Origin: Bacillota bacterium
Lineage (GTDB): Bacteria; Bacillota; Clostridia; Lachnospirales; Lachnospiraceae
Direction of reading: 5' to 3'
Assembly (NCBI GenBank): GCA_023407575.1
Contig: JAEYLX010000049.1
Location: 1 to 64,000, forward strand
Length of the DNA stretch: 64,000 nt
Below, in pieces: positions 49,366 to 58,373 of this stretch. The notes under the pieces were generated by a model. That model was given only the letters and a program-made list of their open reading frames with translations. It searched no databases and was not told the DNA's origin. The position numbers were made by a program, and so were the translations under genes. How positions within the stretch are numbered: position 1 is the stretch's first letter; each line of letters opens with the position of its first letter.

Positions 49366-50508
49366 TTAAGCACTGATAGAACTGCTTCCCTTTCCTGTCA
49401 GAATTTTAGAATAATGTGCCATTAGGTTATTAAATATTTTTTCCCAAGACTGATTCATACTATATTCGCGGCCATTTGTTTTAAGAAACTCTCTCAAATT
49501 GTAGTTCTCAATAAGTTCTGACATATATTTTGTAAGCTGATCCGCATTTCTTTCTGCAAACTTTAAACCGGTAACTCTATGCTTAATAATTTCACCTACA
49601 CCTCCGGCATCTGCCCCTATTACAGGAATTCCTGACGCCATGGCTTCCAGGACAACATTACCGAAAGTCTCGGTGGAGGACGGAAAAGTAAAAATATCAC
49701 AGGAAGCATATAGCTCCTTGAGATCTTTTCCTTTTTTATAACCAGTAAAAATAGTGTCCTTAGGGAACGTTTGCTTACATTTTTCTAGGTACGGTCCATC
49801 TCCGGTAATAACCATGGCTACACGTTTACTATAGGTTTGGCGGATTGCTTGATAGCTTTTACATAAGATATCCAAATCCTTTTCGAAACTCACTCTGCCT
49901 ACATACAGAAATGCGATTTTATCCTCAATGCCCAGCTCATGTCTCAGATCACTTTTCCGGTTCATGGGATGAAAGCCCTTGAAGTCAATTCCTCTTGAAA
50001 AAATCGCAGTGTTATGTATTCCCTGCATGTGTAATACTCTTCTTGCTTCTTCGGAAGGGCAAAGAGTCAGATTACTTTGTGTATGAAACCATTTCAAATA
50101 ACTCCATAAGGGTTGTTTTAAGAAATTAATTTTATAATAATCGGTATATTGAGAAAAGTTGGTAGTATAGTTAGTGAGAGTTGGAATATTATGACTTTTA
50201 CCATAATTAAGACCTGCAAGGCCTAAATTAAATTCCGTCATAATATGTATGACATCAGGTTGAAACTCTGAAAGTATGGAATGAATTCTAGATTTATTAG
50301 GAAGTGCCAATCTATTTTCAGGATAAAAAATAAACTTAATACTATGAAAACGTTCAACGTTTTGATCTTGTAGTTCCATATCGTATTTAGGAACAAATAT
50401 TTTATACTCTATACCTTTCGTATCAAAGTAATTAATTAGGTTGCTTAGCGTATTGGTAACTCCATTAATTTGAGGCAAATAAGTATCTGTAAACACAGCC
50501 ACCTTCAT
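49366..50508 (-). CDS. GT4-family glycosyltransferase, diacylglycerol glycosyltransferase-like
   Basis: 380 residues. MKVAVFTDTYLPQINGVTNT is the start shared by glycosyltransferases that put sugars on diacylglycerol or phosphatidylinositol; the donor side is shown by FLYVGRVSFEKDLDIL and by FPSSTETFGNVVLEAMASGI with the E-x7-E motif. It likely builds a membrane glycolipid on the cytoplasmic face. Its start overlaps the stop of the phospholipase-like gene by 4 bases. The neighbouring dehydrogenase remnant hints that UDP-glucuronate once served as donor. Confidence 0.87.
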   Translation of the reverse strand: MKVAVFTDTYLPQINGVTNTLSNLINYFDTKGIEYKIFVPKYDMELQDQNVERFHSIKFIFYPENRLALPNKSRIHSILSEFQPDVIHIMTEFNLGLAGLNYGKSHNIPTLTNYTTNFSQYTDYYKINFLKQPLWSYLKWFHTQSNLTLCPSEEARRVLHMQGIHNTAIFSRGIDFKGFHPMNRKSDLRHELGIEDKIAFLYVGRVSFEKDLDILCKSYQAIRQTYSKRVAMVITGDGPYLEKCKQTFPKDTIFTGYKKGKDLKELYASCDIFTFPSSTETFGNVVLEAMASGIPVIGADAGGVGEIIKHRVTGLKFAERNADQLTKYMSELIENYNLREFLKTNGREYSMNQSWEKIFNNLMAHYSKILTGKGSSSISA

Positions 50509-51095
50509 AGTACCCCTCCTTCCTCTATCAAAAACTGATAGAGTACCGCATCTAATTCATTCTCGGTTTCAATGGAGTTCTTAATATAATAAATAATCGA
50601 TTCACATACCCATGCTGCTGAAGTAAATGCAAAATCAATATCTTTTTGCATACAATGTGATGTAGAGGAATAATTATCTCTCATTTCAAGAATAATGGAT
50701 TTAATGTCCTTTCGCGGAGGTTTCCAGTTAGGGTATAATTTATATTTATCATGAAGAAGCTTCCTGTGTAATTTAAGTTCATAAATGAAATGCTTAAGGT
50801 TTTGATTATGTAATTTTTCGTTGTAATGCGGATAGCAACAAAAATCACAAACATAGTGACATATCTCTCCAAGAGTTACTGAAAAAGTTTTTACTGATAC
50901 ATCCTTTTCCACGAGCTGTTTTGCCTTTTCACATACAGTAATAAGGCAATTATCCAGTGTGTGATGTTCTCTTGTTCGAGAGGGCAAGTCGGGTTTTATA
51001 TTTCCATAAGAAAAAGCTTGTTGATCCAATCTAACCTCTTCACTTAAATAATGGTATAATACTTTAGCCATATAAAGGTGCGTATAAAAATACAT
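50505..51095 (-). CDS. Zinc-dependent phospholipase C family protein
   Basis: 196 residues. The zinc ligands of this helical fold are suggested by YTHLYMAKVLYHYL, GNIKPDLPSRTREHHTLDN, and the GEICHYVCDFCCYPHYN segment with H-x3-D; this is the short bacterial branch (PF00882) without a secretion signal. Function is not known for these short proteins. AGGAGGT precedes the ATG and translation is coupled to the GT4 gene, so a lipid-related role is plausible. Confidence 0.75.
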   Translation of the reverse strand: MYFYTHLYMAKVLYHYLSEEVRLDQQAFSYGNIKPDLPSRTREHHTLDNCLITVCEKAKQLVEKDVSVKTFSVTLGEICHYVCDFCCYPHYNEKLHNQNLKHFIYELKLHRKLLHDKYKLYPNWKPPRKDIKSIILEMRDNYSSTSHCMQKDIDFAFTSAAWVCESIIYYIKNSIETENELDAVLYQFLIEEGGVL

Positions 51096-51278
51096 ATATC
51101 TACCTCCTGTTATAAGATAAATGATTCTACTTACCTTTTAATTTTATAACAATTTCAATAAAATAGTTTAAATTGTCAGTCAAATCCATCTTATATTTAT
51201 GTGAAATATGATATATTAAGGTTCTGATATATTGTAGTTCTTTTTATATTGAGTCAATGAAACTAATTCTTATGAAAT

Positions 51279-51310
51279 TAAAAAAACCTTATAACCGATG
51301 AGTTATAAGG
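51279..51310 (-). terminator. Terminator of the tRNA-Trp gene
   Basis: Minus-strand CCTTATAAC pairs with GTTATAAGG over a six-base loop and is followed by seven T. Confidence 0.85.
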
Positions 51311-51323
51311 CTTTTCTTCTAAG

Positions 51324-51394
51324 CAGGGGATGAGAGATTCGAACTCCCGTGAACGGTTTTGGAGACCGTCATACTGCCGCTGTATGAATCCCCT
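51324..51394 (-). tRNA. trnW: tRNA-Trp (anticodon CCA)
   Basis: Read on the minus strand: acceptor AGGGGAT pairs with ATCCCCT and is followed by discriminator G, as needed for Trp. The D arm is ATAC-AGCGGCA-GTAT, the anticodon arm ACGGT-CTCCAAA-ACCGT, and the T arm GGGAG-TTCGAAT-CTCTC. The 3' CCA is not encoded. It is a single tRNA gene with its own promoter and terminator. Confidence 0.93.
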
Positions 51395-51499
51395 AAAATA
51401 TATAGGACATTTTTTCGCTGGTATGTAAGACCATTATTTAATCAAATTAAATACACTCTATAATTGAAATAACCCGTCCCATTTCGACCACGCTTGAAT

Positions 51500-51528
51500 A
51501 GTATAATATGATTGTTATTAAAAGTCAA
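51500..51528 (-). promoter_or_regulatory. Promoter of tRNA-Trp
   Basis: Minus-strand TTGACT, 17 bases, TATACT, with the predicted start about 100 bases before the mature 5' end. The rest of 51395-51750 holds no other supported feature. Confidence 0.7.
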
Positions 51529-51750
51529 GAGGTTTTTAGAAAGTATAAAAAAGCAGTCAAACGCTTATAAACTAAGGTTCCCAATGCTTACAGGGACTGT
51601 AAAAACATTAAAATACATCAAGTACCTATCATTATTACCATACAATAACCTTCCAATCTACTGCCATACGGTTATATTAATCACGAATCCATAGCACCAT
51701 CTATTGAGGACTGTATATTATACTGTAACATGAATTACAGGGAGTTCTAT

Positions 51751-52482
51751 ATGAATAATCTAGAACATCGTACTCTAATAAATGAGAAACTAGGTGATAT
51801 AAACGGCGACGGCTTAATTGATCGTATCCGTATCTATGGTGATAAATCATTAGCTTCTGATTTAATTCATAATATTATAATAGAGGTTGAAGGAGTTCCT
51901 GAAGACTGGCTTAAAATTGATATGATTACAGAACTAAATGGTTATAATCCAACTCTATTCCTAGGAGATTTTACAAAGGACCAGAGATATGATATCTTAT
52001 TTCAATTGGATAAGATGTTTAATAGTATGAAAGCATCTGATCAAGGTGAGTATGGTGTATTCATTATAACTTTTAAAAACAATAATATTAATACAATTTT
52101 TGCAAGTGATAGATATAACTCTGAATATTTGTTTGTAGTAGAGTATGTTGATCTCTTTAAAGTTCGTATATTAAGTAAGCGATTGAATAAAATGTTCTTC
52201 CTTGATATTAGTGATAAAGGTTTTGATTACTTATATAAATATTATTATGCTGACGGAAAGTTAATAAAACCCATCCATGGCTTGATACTTAAAGCAGAGG
52301 CTTTCATACCAGTTGTTAGTAATAAAAAAGAAAACTTCTATGATTTACTAGCTGTCCATCGTATTGTAGGTATGAATGAAATTGATACCTTAGGATACAT
52401 TCAAAATCTGCTTAGCTGGGACGGTGAAGATTTTATCTCTATTCAAATGATGGCAATTACAACAGGTCTTAAACTACCTTAA
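51751..52482 (+). CDS. Unrecognised protein with one DxNGDG calcium-type loop (VCBS/FG-GAP-like)
   Basis: 243 residues from MNNLEHRTLINEKLG, which follows AGGGAG by 6 bases. GDINGDGLIDRIRIYGDKSL is a typical D-x-N-x-D-G loop of integrin-like or VCBS repeats, and LFLGDFTKDQRYDILFQLDK looks like a second blade; further blades are less clear. There is no signal peptide. Small proteins of this pattern occur in spore formers, sometimes as coat-associated proteins, but I cannot name a function. Confidence 0.55.
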   Translation: MNNLEHRTLINEKLGDINGDGLIDRIRIYGDKSLASDLIHNIIIEVEGVPEDWLKIDMITELNGYNPTLFLGDFTKDQRYDILFQLDKMFNSMKASDQGEYGVFIITFKNNNINTIFASDRYNSEYLFVVEYVDLFKVRILSKRLNKMFFLDISDKGFDYLYKYYYADGKLIKPIHGLILKAEAFIPVVSNKKENFYDLLAVHRIVGMNEIDTLGYIQNLLSWDGEDFISIQMMAITTGLKLP

Positions 52483-52530
52483 CTCCTCTGATTTAGCACT
52501 TATTTTAGAATTATTTACATCTATACTCAT
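52474..52530 (-). CDS. Very short frame coupled to the broken peptide gene
   Basis: 18 codons, MSIDVNNSKISAKSEELR, whose ATG overlaps the TGA of the gene before it (ATGA). DNA around AGTGCTAAATCAGAG resembles AGTGCTACTTAAATCAGAG in that gene, so it may be a partial duplicate. It is probably a remnant. Confidence 0.25.
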   Translation of the reverse strand: MSIDVNNSKISAKSEELR

Positions 52531-52727
52531 CTTCCACTACCACAATCAGTTGCCATACAAGATCTTTTCATCTTAAGCTTCTGAACTGTATTAACTTTTT
52601 CCTTTGGTAATGTGTCATCTGCATTATACAGATTATTGAGCTCATCTAATGGTGGCTTAAGAGCTCTGATTTAAGTAGCACTGTTTAGTTCAAATATAAC
52701 ACCTAAATTATCATTTACTTTACTCAT
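52527..52727 (-). pseudogene. Small peptide gene with one in-frame stop and a Cys-rich tail
   Basis: A strong AGGAGG site lies 6 bases before an ATG. The frame reads MSKVNDNLGVIFELNSAT, then TAA, then continues without shift for 47 codons and ends KRSCMATDCGSGR before TGA. The acidic, Lys-rich middle and a short C-terminal core with two Cys and a GSG are features of ribosomal peptide precursors, but no modifying enzyme lies nearby. A single base change would restore a 66-residue product. The family is not recognised. Confidence 0.5.
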
Positions 52728-52939
52728 GTTTATTCCTCCTATATAATTCCACATAAAAAAACTTACTTATTTTACATCAATACTTCAAAATATCACTTCA
52801 TAATTCTATTCTAATCACATTGATCTAATTTACATTAAATTTAATTAATAATTACATTATATTCCTTTTATAAACATATTAAAATATGAAAATCTGATAA
52901 AATAACCATTATTTTAAAATAATATATTTACTTTTTCGG

Positions 52940-52968
52940 TTGACAGCTCAAGATTAATCCATTACAAT
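52940..52968 (+). promoter_or_regulatory. Sigma-A promoter of the riboswitch and P-type ATPase
   Basis: TTGACA, 17 bases, TACAAT; the predicted start is near 52975. The AT-rich span 52741-52939 holds no other feature that I can support. Confidence 0.8.
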
Positions 52969-53005
52969 AAACAGGCAAATTAAATATGAGCTAATAAACC
53001 TGTAT

Positions 53006-53140
53006 AAAGGGAGTAGTTTAAATGCATCATTCAACAGTCGCGGCAAAGTAGCCTGGAGGTGCATGCCATAAATTTGGTTACAAGACTTTTCAGTGTTCTA
53101 TTTCATAACAAATGAAATGGGCATTTGAAAAGTCTTTTTT
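53006..53140 (+). promoter_or_regulatory. yybP-ykoY (Mn2+) riboswitch with terminator
   Basis: The aptamer core shows AAAGGGAGTAG (53006-53016), TCAACAGTCGCGGCAAAGTA and GCCTGGAGGTGCATGCCA, the conserved parts of the manganese-sensing yybP-ykoY class. An expression platform follows: AAGACTTTTCA (53082-53092) pairs with TGAAAAGTCTT (53126-53136) before a T run. Metal binding should stop the terminator from forming and let the P-type ATPase gene be read. The gap from terminator to start codon is 138 bases. Confidence 0.82.
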
Positions 53141-53278
53141 ATATGCTTGGAAGATAATTTTGTTAAATGAGCCAAAAATATTCCATCATATAACGCTCCT
53201 TTATACTGACTATTTGTTATAAAGTTTGCAAATATTAAAGCAGAAGAAACTACTTCAAATTCAACTAGGAGGAAACGA

Positions 53279-55882
53279 ATGAAACAATGGTATAGAATGA
53301 CAGCAACGGAAATTCTACAAGAACAGAAAATTACCATGGATGGTTTAACAACCGAACAGGCTAATGAAATTCAAAAGGAAAAAGGCGAAAATATGTTGCT
53401 GGAAGCAGCAAAGAAAAGTGCGCTTCAGGTGTTTTTAGAGCAATTTAAAGATATGTTGGTTATTATATTAATTATAGCTGCTGCCATCTCTATGTTTTCT
53501 TCACACATTGAGAGTACTATCGTAATTGTATCCGTAATTATCTTGAATGCTGTACTGGGTACTATTCAACATGTAAAGGCTGAGAAATCCTTAGAAAGTT
53601 TAAAGCTGCTTTCCTCACCAAATGCTAAGGTATTAAGGGATGGTAAAAAAGTAGAGATTTTATCCAGAGACGTGGTTCCTGGTGATATTCTCTTACTTGA
53701 AGCTGGCGATTTAGTAGCAGCTGATGGAAGAATTCTTCGTAATTATTCCTTACAAGTAAACGAAAGCTCTCTCACTGGAGAATCCACCAACGTTGATAAA
53801 AGTGAGGAAACCATAGCAGAAGAAGTGGGGTTGGGTGATCGTATTAATATGGTGTTCTCCGGCAGTCTTGTTACATATGGACGTGCCACTGTTCTTGTAA
53901 CAGAGATAGGCATGAGCACTGAAATTGGTAAAATCGCTGGGCTAATGAATGATACCAAAGAAAAAAAGACTCCCTTACAAATCAGTCTTGATAACTTTAG
54001 TAAAAAGCTTGCCTTAATTATAATGGTGATTTGTGCTTTTGTATTTGTTCTAAGCATGCTTCGTGATATGCCTATTCTTGATTCGTTAATGTTCGCAGTT
54101 GCCTTAGCTGTTGCTGCAATACCAGAAGCCTTGGGTTCCATTGTTACCATTGTTCAAGCCATTGGAACTCAGAAGATGGCAAAGGAACAAGCCATTATCA
54201 AGGAACTAAAAGCAGTGGAAAGCTTAGGTTCCGTATCCGTTATCTGTTCTGATAAGACAGGTACTCTGACACAGAATAAAATGACTGTCCAACAGGTTTA
54301 TATTGATGAGCAAACAATTGATTTTGACGAAATAGATTTAAAAAATCAGTTACACCGCTATCTTCTCTACGATGCAATCTTAACCAATGATGCGTCCTTC
54401 CATAATGGCGTAGCCATTGGTGACCCTACGGAATATGCTTTACTTGAAATGGCTAGAAAAATTCAGGTGCTCGATGAAGAAATTCGTGACATGATGCCTC
54501 GTTTGGAAGAATTACCGTTCGATTCAGACCGTAAATTAATGAGTACGAAATATGAACTTCGTGGTATTCCAACTATTTTAACAAAAGGTGCCTTGGATGT
54601 TCTGCTCGATAGAACCATTAAAATTCGTACTTCAGCAGGAATTAGAGAAATAACAGAGAAAGATAAAGAGAATATCCTAACGCAGAATCGTGTGTTTTCT
54701 GAAAATGGATTGCGTGTCCTCGCCTTTGCTTATAGGGAAGTGGGCGAAGAGGATGCACTTACCTTGGACAACGAAAAGGATTATACCTTTATCGGCCTTA
54801 TCTCCATGGTTGACCCGCCGAGAGAGGAATCTAAGGCTGCGGTTGCTGATGCAAAACGTGCTGGAATTCAAACTGTTATGATTACAGGTGATCATAAAAT
54901 AACCGCTGTAGCAATTGCAAAGCAGATTGGTATCTTCGAAGAAGGTGATCTTGCCTTTACCGGTTCAGAATTAGATGCCATGTCCGATGAAGAACTGGAT
55001 AAAAAGATTGAAAATATTTCTGTATATGCCAGAGTATCTCCAGAAAATAAAATCCGTATCGTTACTGCCTGGCAGAAAAAAGGTAATATTGTTGCCATGA
55101 CCGGTGATGGTGTCAACGATGCTCCTGCACTTAAGAAAGCCGATATCGGTGTTGCCATGGGTATTACCGGAACTGAAGTTTCTAAAGATGCTGCTGCAAT
55201 GATATTATCCGATGATAATTTTGCTACGATTATCAAAGCCGTTGCGAATGGTAGAAATGTATATCGTAACATTAGAAATGCAATTCAATTCCTATTATCA
55301 GGTAACATGGCAGGTATTCTTAGCGTATTGTATACCTCCATTATGGCACTTCCAGTTCCGTTCCTACCAGTACATTTACTATTTATTAACCTGTTAACCG
55401 ACTCCCTTCCAGCCATTGCTATCGGTATGGAACCTCCAGAAGATAATCTGCTTTCCCATAAACCAAGAAATCCGAAGACTGGTATTTTAACCAAGGAATT
55501 CTTATCCATCTTATTGATTCAAGGTGGATTAATCGCAGTCTGTACCATGATTGCTTATTCCATTGGCCTTCAAAGCGGAAACGAAGTAGTTGCCAGTACT
55601 ATGGCCTTTGCAACTTTGACTATGGCAAGACTCTTCCACGGCTTTAACTGCAGAAGTTCCAGATCCATCTTCCACATTGGCTTTAAAAGAAATCATTACA
55701 GTTTATTAGCCTTTATATTCGGAACAGTATTATTAAATTTGGTGCTCTTTGTACCAATTCTGCAAAGAATGTTCTCCGTAGCTGACTTAACAGGAAATCA
55801 ACTTGGAATGATTTATTTATTAGCACTGATACCTTCTATCATTATTCAGATTACTAAAATCATTAAGATGAATGTAAGATAA
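53279..55882 (+). CDS. P-type cation ATPase, Ca2+/Mn2+ exporter type
   Basis: 867 residues, the usual length of P2A ATPases. In order: N-terminal cation ATPase domain, TGES actuator motif in SSLTGESTNV, the membrane helix 4 motif AAIPEALGSIV, phosphorylation site SDKTGTLTQNKM (Asp about 325), KGALDVLLDR, and MTGDGVNDAPALKKADIGVA. C-terminal helices include LLFINLLTDSLPAIAIGMEP. The upstream manganese riboswitch suggests export of excess Mn2+, as proposed for the pneumococcal and lactococcal relatives under the same riboswitch. AGGAGG precedes the ATG. Confidence 0.9.
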   Translation: MKQWYRMTATEILQEQKITMDGLTTEQANEIQKEKGENMLLEAAKKSALQVFLEQFKDMLVIILIIAAAISMFSSHIESTIVIVSVIILNAVLGTIQHVKAEKSLESLKLLSSPNAKVLRDGKKVEILSRDVVPGDILLLEAGDLVAADGRILRNYSLQVNESSLTGESTNVDKSEETIAEEVGLGDRINMVFSGSLVTYGRATVLVTEIGMSTEIGKIAGLMNDTKEKKTPLQISLDNFSKKLALIIMVICAFVFVLSMLRDMPILDSLMFAVALAVAAIPEALGSIVTIVQAIGTQKMAKEQAIIKELKAVESLGSVSVICSDKTGTLTQNKMTVQQVYIDEQTIDFDEIDLKNQLHRYLLYDAILTNDASFHNGVAIGDPTEYALLEMARKIQVLDEEIRDMMPRLEELPFDSDRKLMSTKYELRGIPTILTKGALDVLLDRTIKIRTSAGIREITEKDKENILTQNRVFSENGLRVLAFAYREVGEEDALTLDNEKDYTFIGLISMVDPPREESKAAVADAKRAGIQTVMITGDHKITAVAIAKQIGIFEEGDLAFTGSELDAMSDEELDKKIENISVYARVSPENKIRIVTAWQKKGNIVAMTGDGVNDAPALKKADIGVAMGITGTEVSKDAAAMILSDDNFATIIKAVANGRNVYRNIRNAIQFLLSGNMAGILSVLYTSIMALPVPFLPVHLLFINLLTDSLPAIAIGMEPPEDNLLSHKPRNPKTGILTKEFLSILLIQGGLIAVCTMIAYSIGLQSGNEVVASTMAFATLTMARLFHGFNCRSSRSIFHIGFKRNHYSLLAFIFGTVLLNLVLFVPILQRMFSVADLTGNQLGMIYLLALIPSIIIQITKIIKMNVR

Positions 55883-56036
55883 CCATTAGCTATCATAGTT
55901 ATAGTTAAACTTTTACTATTCCTTCCTGTAAACTGTAATTAACACGTGAAATGAGTTTCTTACCGTTTACACGGTTCGTTCATATTTAGCAAAATTAGCT
56001 TTGTGGAGGCTTCACTTTACCTTCATATAAATATTT

Positions 56037-56087
56037 CAAGGGATATTGCTAATGTAAGATGAAAATCTTCATTAACAATATCCCTTG
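56037..56087. terminator. Long hairpin between ATPase and helicase genes
   Basis: CAAGGGATATTG pairs with CAATATCCCTTG, and inside it TAATG/CATTA and AAGAT/ATCTT continue the stem to a GAAA loop, about 22 pairs in all. It lies between two convergent genes and can serve both. The rest of 55883-56145 holds nothing else. Confidence 0.75.
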
Positions 56088-56145
56088 TTTAGGTTTAATT
56101 ATATGTCCACATATCCCTTAGTATCGTTTACGTTACAACCGTAGC

Positions 56146-57669
56146 TTATTTGTTTCTAGGCTTTCTACCAAATGGTGAATAACTTCGTTTCTCTTTCAAG
56201 GTTCCATCTGCCGTCATACGATATTTTTTCTTTTTTGGTTCATCTGTCTGTTTTGTAGTTATAGGACGGGAAGCTTTTTGTGAAGTGCTATTTTTATGTG
56301 TACCATATTGCTTATTATTTAAATCGGTTCTCTTCGTTGCATTTCTTGGCTGTGAGGAATCTCTTTTTTGAGATGCATCCTTTCTCGGAGAGGAGTCTCT
56401 CTTTTTTGAAAACTCACTATTGGTTGCTGACATCGCTCTTTCTAATATTTTATCCGTTAAGTCATCGCGTTCCACTGCGACTTTTTTACTGCTTTTTCTT
56501 GGTTGTGTATTCTTTTCCGCAGGGAAGTTATTCATTAATGGATAAGGATGCTCTTTCACCTCTTTTAAACGTTTTCCTATTAAACCTTCTATATCAGCTA
56601 AATATTCCTTCTCATCAAAATCACAGAAGGATATGGCTACTCCACCTAAACCGGCACGGCCTGTCCTCCCAATTCGATGAACATAGGTTTCCGGCACATT
56701 TGGTAAATCATAATTAATAACATGGGATAATTCATCTATATCAATTCCTCTTGCAGCAATATCCGTTGCAATTAAGATGCGCAAGCTTTTATTTTTAAAA
56801 TTAGAGAGTGCCGTTTGGCGGGCTCCTTGTGATTTATCTCCATGTATGGCTTGTGCGGTTACCTTCTCCTTCGCCAATTGACGAACAATTCGATCTGCTC
56901 CATGCTTGGTACGGGTAAATACCAAAGCGGATACTATGCTCTTATCTTTCAGTATATGAAGCAGCAAGTCTTTCTTATTTATTTTATCTACATAATATAA
57001 ATACTGATCAATGGTGTCCACCGTTGAAGAAACCGGTGTTATTTCTACTTTTGCTGGTCTACGAAGCAAACTGTCGGACAATCTGGCAATGTCAGGAGGC
57101 ATGGTTGCTGAAAAAAGTAATGTTTGCTTATCCGCTGGTATCTTAACAAGAATCTTCTTAATATCATTGATAAAGCCCATATCCAGCATGCGATCCGCTT
57201 CATCCAATATAAATATTTTAATATGCTTTAAATCAACTCGTTTTTGATTAATTAAATCATTCAATCTTCCAGGCGTTGCAATAAGGATATCAACTCCCTG
57301 CTTCAATACCTCTTCTTGTGGCTTTTGAGAAACCCCACCAAAAATCACACAATATCTTAAATCTGTATACTTTCCATAAGTACAAAAGCTTTCATATATT
57401 TGAAGGGCTAGTTCTCTGGTCGGAGTGACAATAAGTGATCTTATTTTTCGTTCGGCTCCAACCTTCCCCTTATCTTCACATAGCAACTGCAGAGTTGGTA
57501 TTGCAAATGCAGCCGTTTTACCTGTCCCTGTCTGTGCACATCCAAGTAAATCTCTGCCGCTTAAAATAATTGGTATTGCTTCTTTTTGAATTGGTGTTGG
57601 CACCTCATAATTTTCTTTGGCTAATGCCTTTTGTATTGCGGGTATTACCTTTAAATCTTTAAATTGCAT
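56146..57669 (-). CDS. DEAD-box RNA helicase
   Basis: 507 residues. All core motifs are intact: Q motif PTPIQKEAIP, AQTGTGKTAAFAIP, PTRELALQ, LDEADRMLDMGF, SAT, and HRIGRTGRAGLGG. The tail of about 130 residues is basic and repetitive (KKRDSSPRKDASQKRDSS), as in helicases that grip structured RNA in cold adaptation or ribosome assembly (RhlE/CshA branch). AGGAGAATT precedes the ATG. Confidence 0.93.
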   Translation of the reverse strand: MQFKDLKVIPAIQKALAKENYEVPTPIQKEAIPIILSGRDLLGCAQTGTGKTAAFAIPTLQLLCEDKGKVGAERKIRSLIVTPTRELALQIYESFCTYGKYTDLRYCVIFGGVSQKPQEEVLKQGVDILIATPGRLNDLINQKRVDLKHIKIFILDEADRMLDMGFINDIKKILVKIPADKQTLLFSATMPPDIARLSDSLLRRPAKVEITPVSSTVDTIDQYLYYVDKINKKDLLLHILKDKSIVSALVFTRTKHGADRIVRQLAKEKVTAQAIHGDKSQGARQTALSNFKNKSLRILIATDIAARGIDIDELSHVINYDLPNVPETYVHRIGRTGRAGLGGVAISFCDFDEKEYLADIEGLIGKRLKEVKEHPYPLMNNFPAEKNTQPRKSSKKVAVERDDLTDKILERAMSATNSEFSKKRDSSPRKDASQKRDSSQPRNATKRTDLNNKQYGTHKNSTSQKASRPITTKQTDEPKKKKYRMTADGTLKEKRSYSPFGRKPRNK

Positions 57670-57755
57670 AATTCTCCTTACTTATCTTTCTATATTTTTA
57701 TAGATATTGTGCTGCTAACTTAATCCTTAAGTTTATTATCTCATCATTTTGCTTA

Positions 57756-58280
57756 TTATTTTCTATATTTAATTGCTAATCCTTTTAAGAAGTTTCTCGG
57801 GTAACGATCGCCACATTCCTTATAATTACGTTGTCCCTCTCTTCGTAGTACTGCGCTTAACTCACTATTTGACAAATTAATTCCGGATGCTTTAAAGATA
57901 TCTAGCATGTCCTCACTGGTTAGGGATAATGCTATTTTCACTTTCTTCAAGAAAACATTATTAACTGTCTTGCTATCTTTTATAAGAAATGCTTGTTTTT
58001 CGGATTCCCCGGGCTTTGCCTCCTGCTTTCCTCTTTTAAAAATAATAAATCCATTTAAAAAGGACTCAAACATGAAGTTATTACAACGCTTCATATTATC
58101 ATTTGCAACAAATTCTTCTTCATCTGAATCAATATAATTAATGTTCTTAGGCTTTAAAAGCATTCGTTGCAAATCTTCTCTGGTCAGAGTTATGCCACCC
58201 AACTGAAAGATTTCAAGCATATCTATATCTCTAATATCCAAAGCGTATCTTAATCGAAGTAATATATCATTATTATTCAT
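57756..58280 (-). CDS. DUF1456 (YehS-like) protein
   Basis: 174 residues made of two related halves: NNNDILLRLRYALDIRDIDM with ITLTREDLQRMLL, and NNVFLKKVKIALSLTSEDML with INLSNSELSAVLR. This duplication is the mark of DUF1456, whose function is unknown. The linker is acidic in the first half and holds KRGKQEAKPGESEKQA in the middle. It has a modest ribosome site and appears to be a single gene. Confidence 0.85.
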   Translation of the reverse strand: MNNNDILLRLRYALDIRDIDMLEIFQLGGITLTREDLQRMLLKPKNINYIDSDEEEFVANDNMKRCNNFMFESFLNGFIIFKRGKQEAKPGESEKQAFLIKDSKTVNNVFLKKVKIALSLTSEDMLDIFKASGINLSNSELSAVLRREGQRNYKECGDRYPRNFLKGLAIKYRK

Positions 58281-58373
58281 ACTAATAATCGTGCCTTTCG
58301 TTATACCTGTGGTTACAGGTACAAATATTTGTTTATCAGACTTAAACCTATATTGAAATTTGATAACGACTAA

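Noticed and set aside
51512..51694. 60-codon frame on the plus strand upstream of the VCBS-like gene
   Set aside because: It overlaps the tRNA-Trp promoter, has no ribosome site and reads like random AT-rich sequence.
52669..52675. Recoded stop (selenocysteine) in the small peptide gene
   Set aside because: The codon is TAA, not TGA, and no selenocysteine insertion element was seen.
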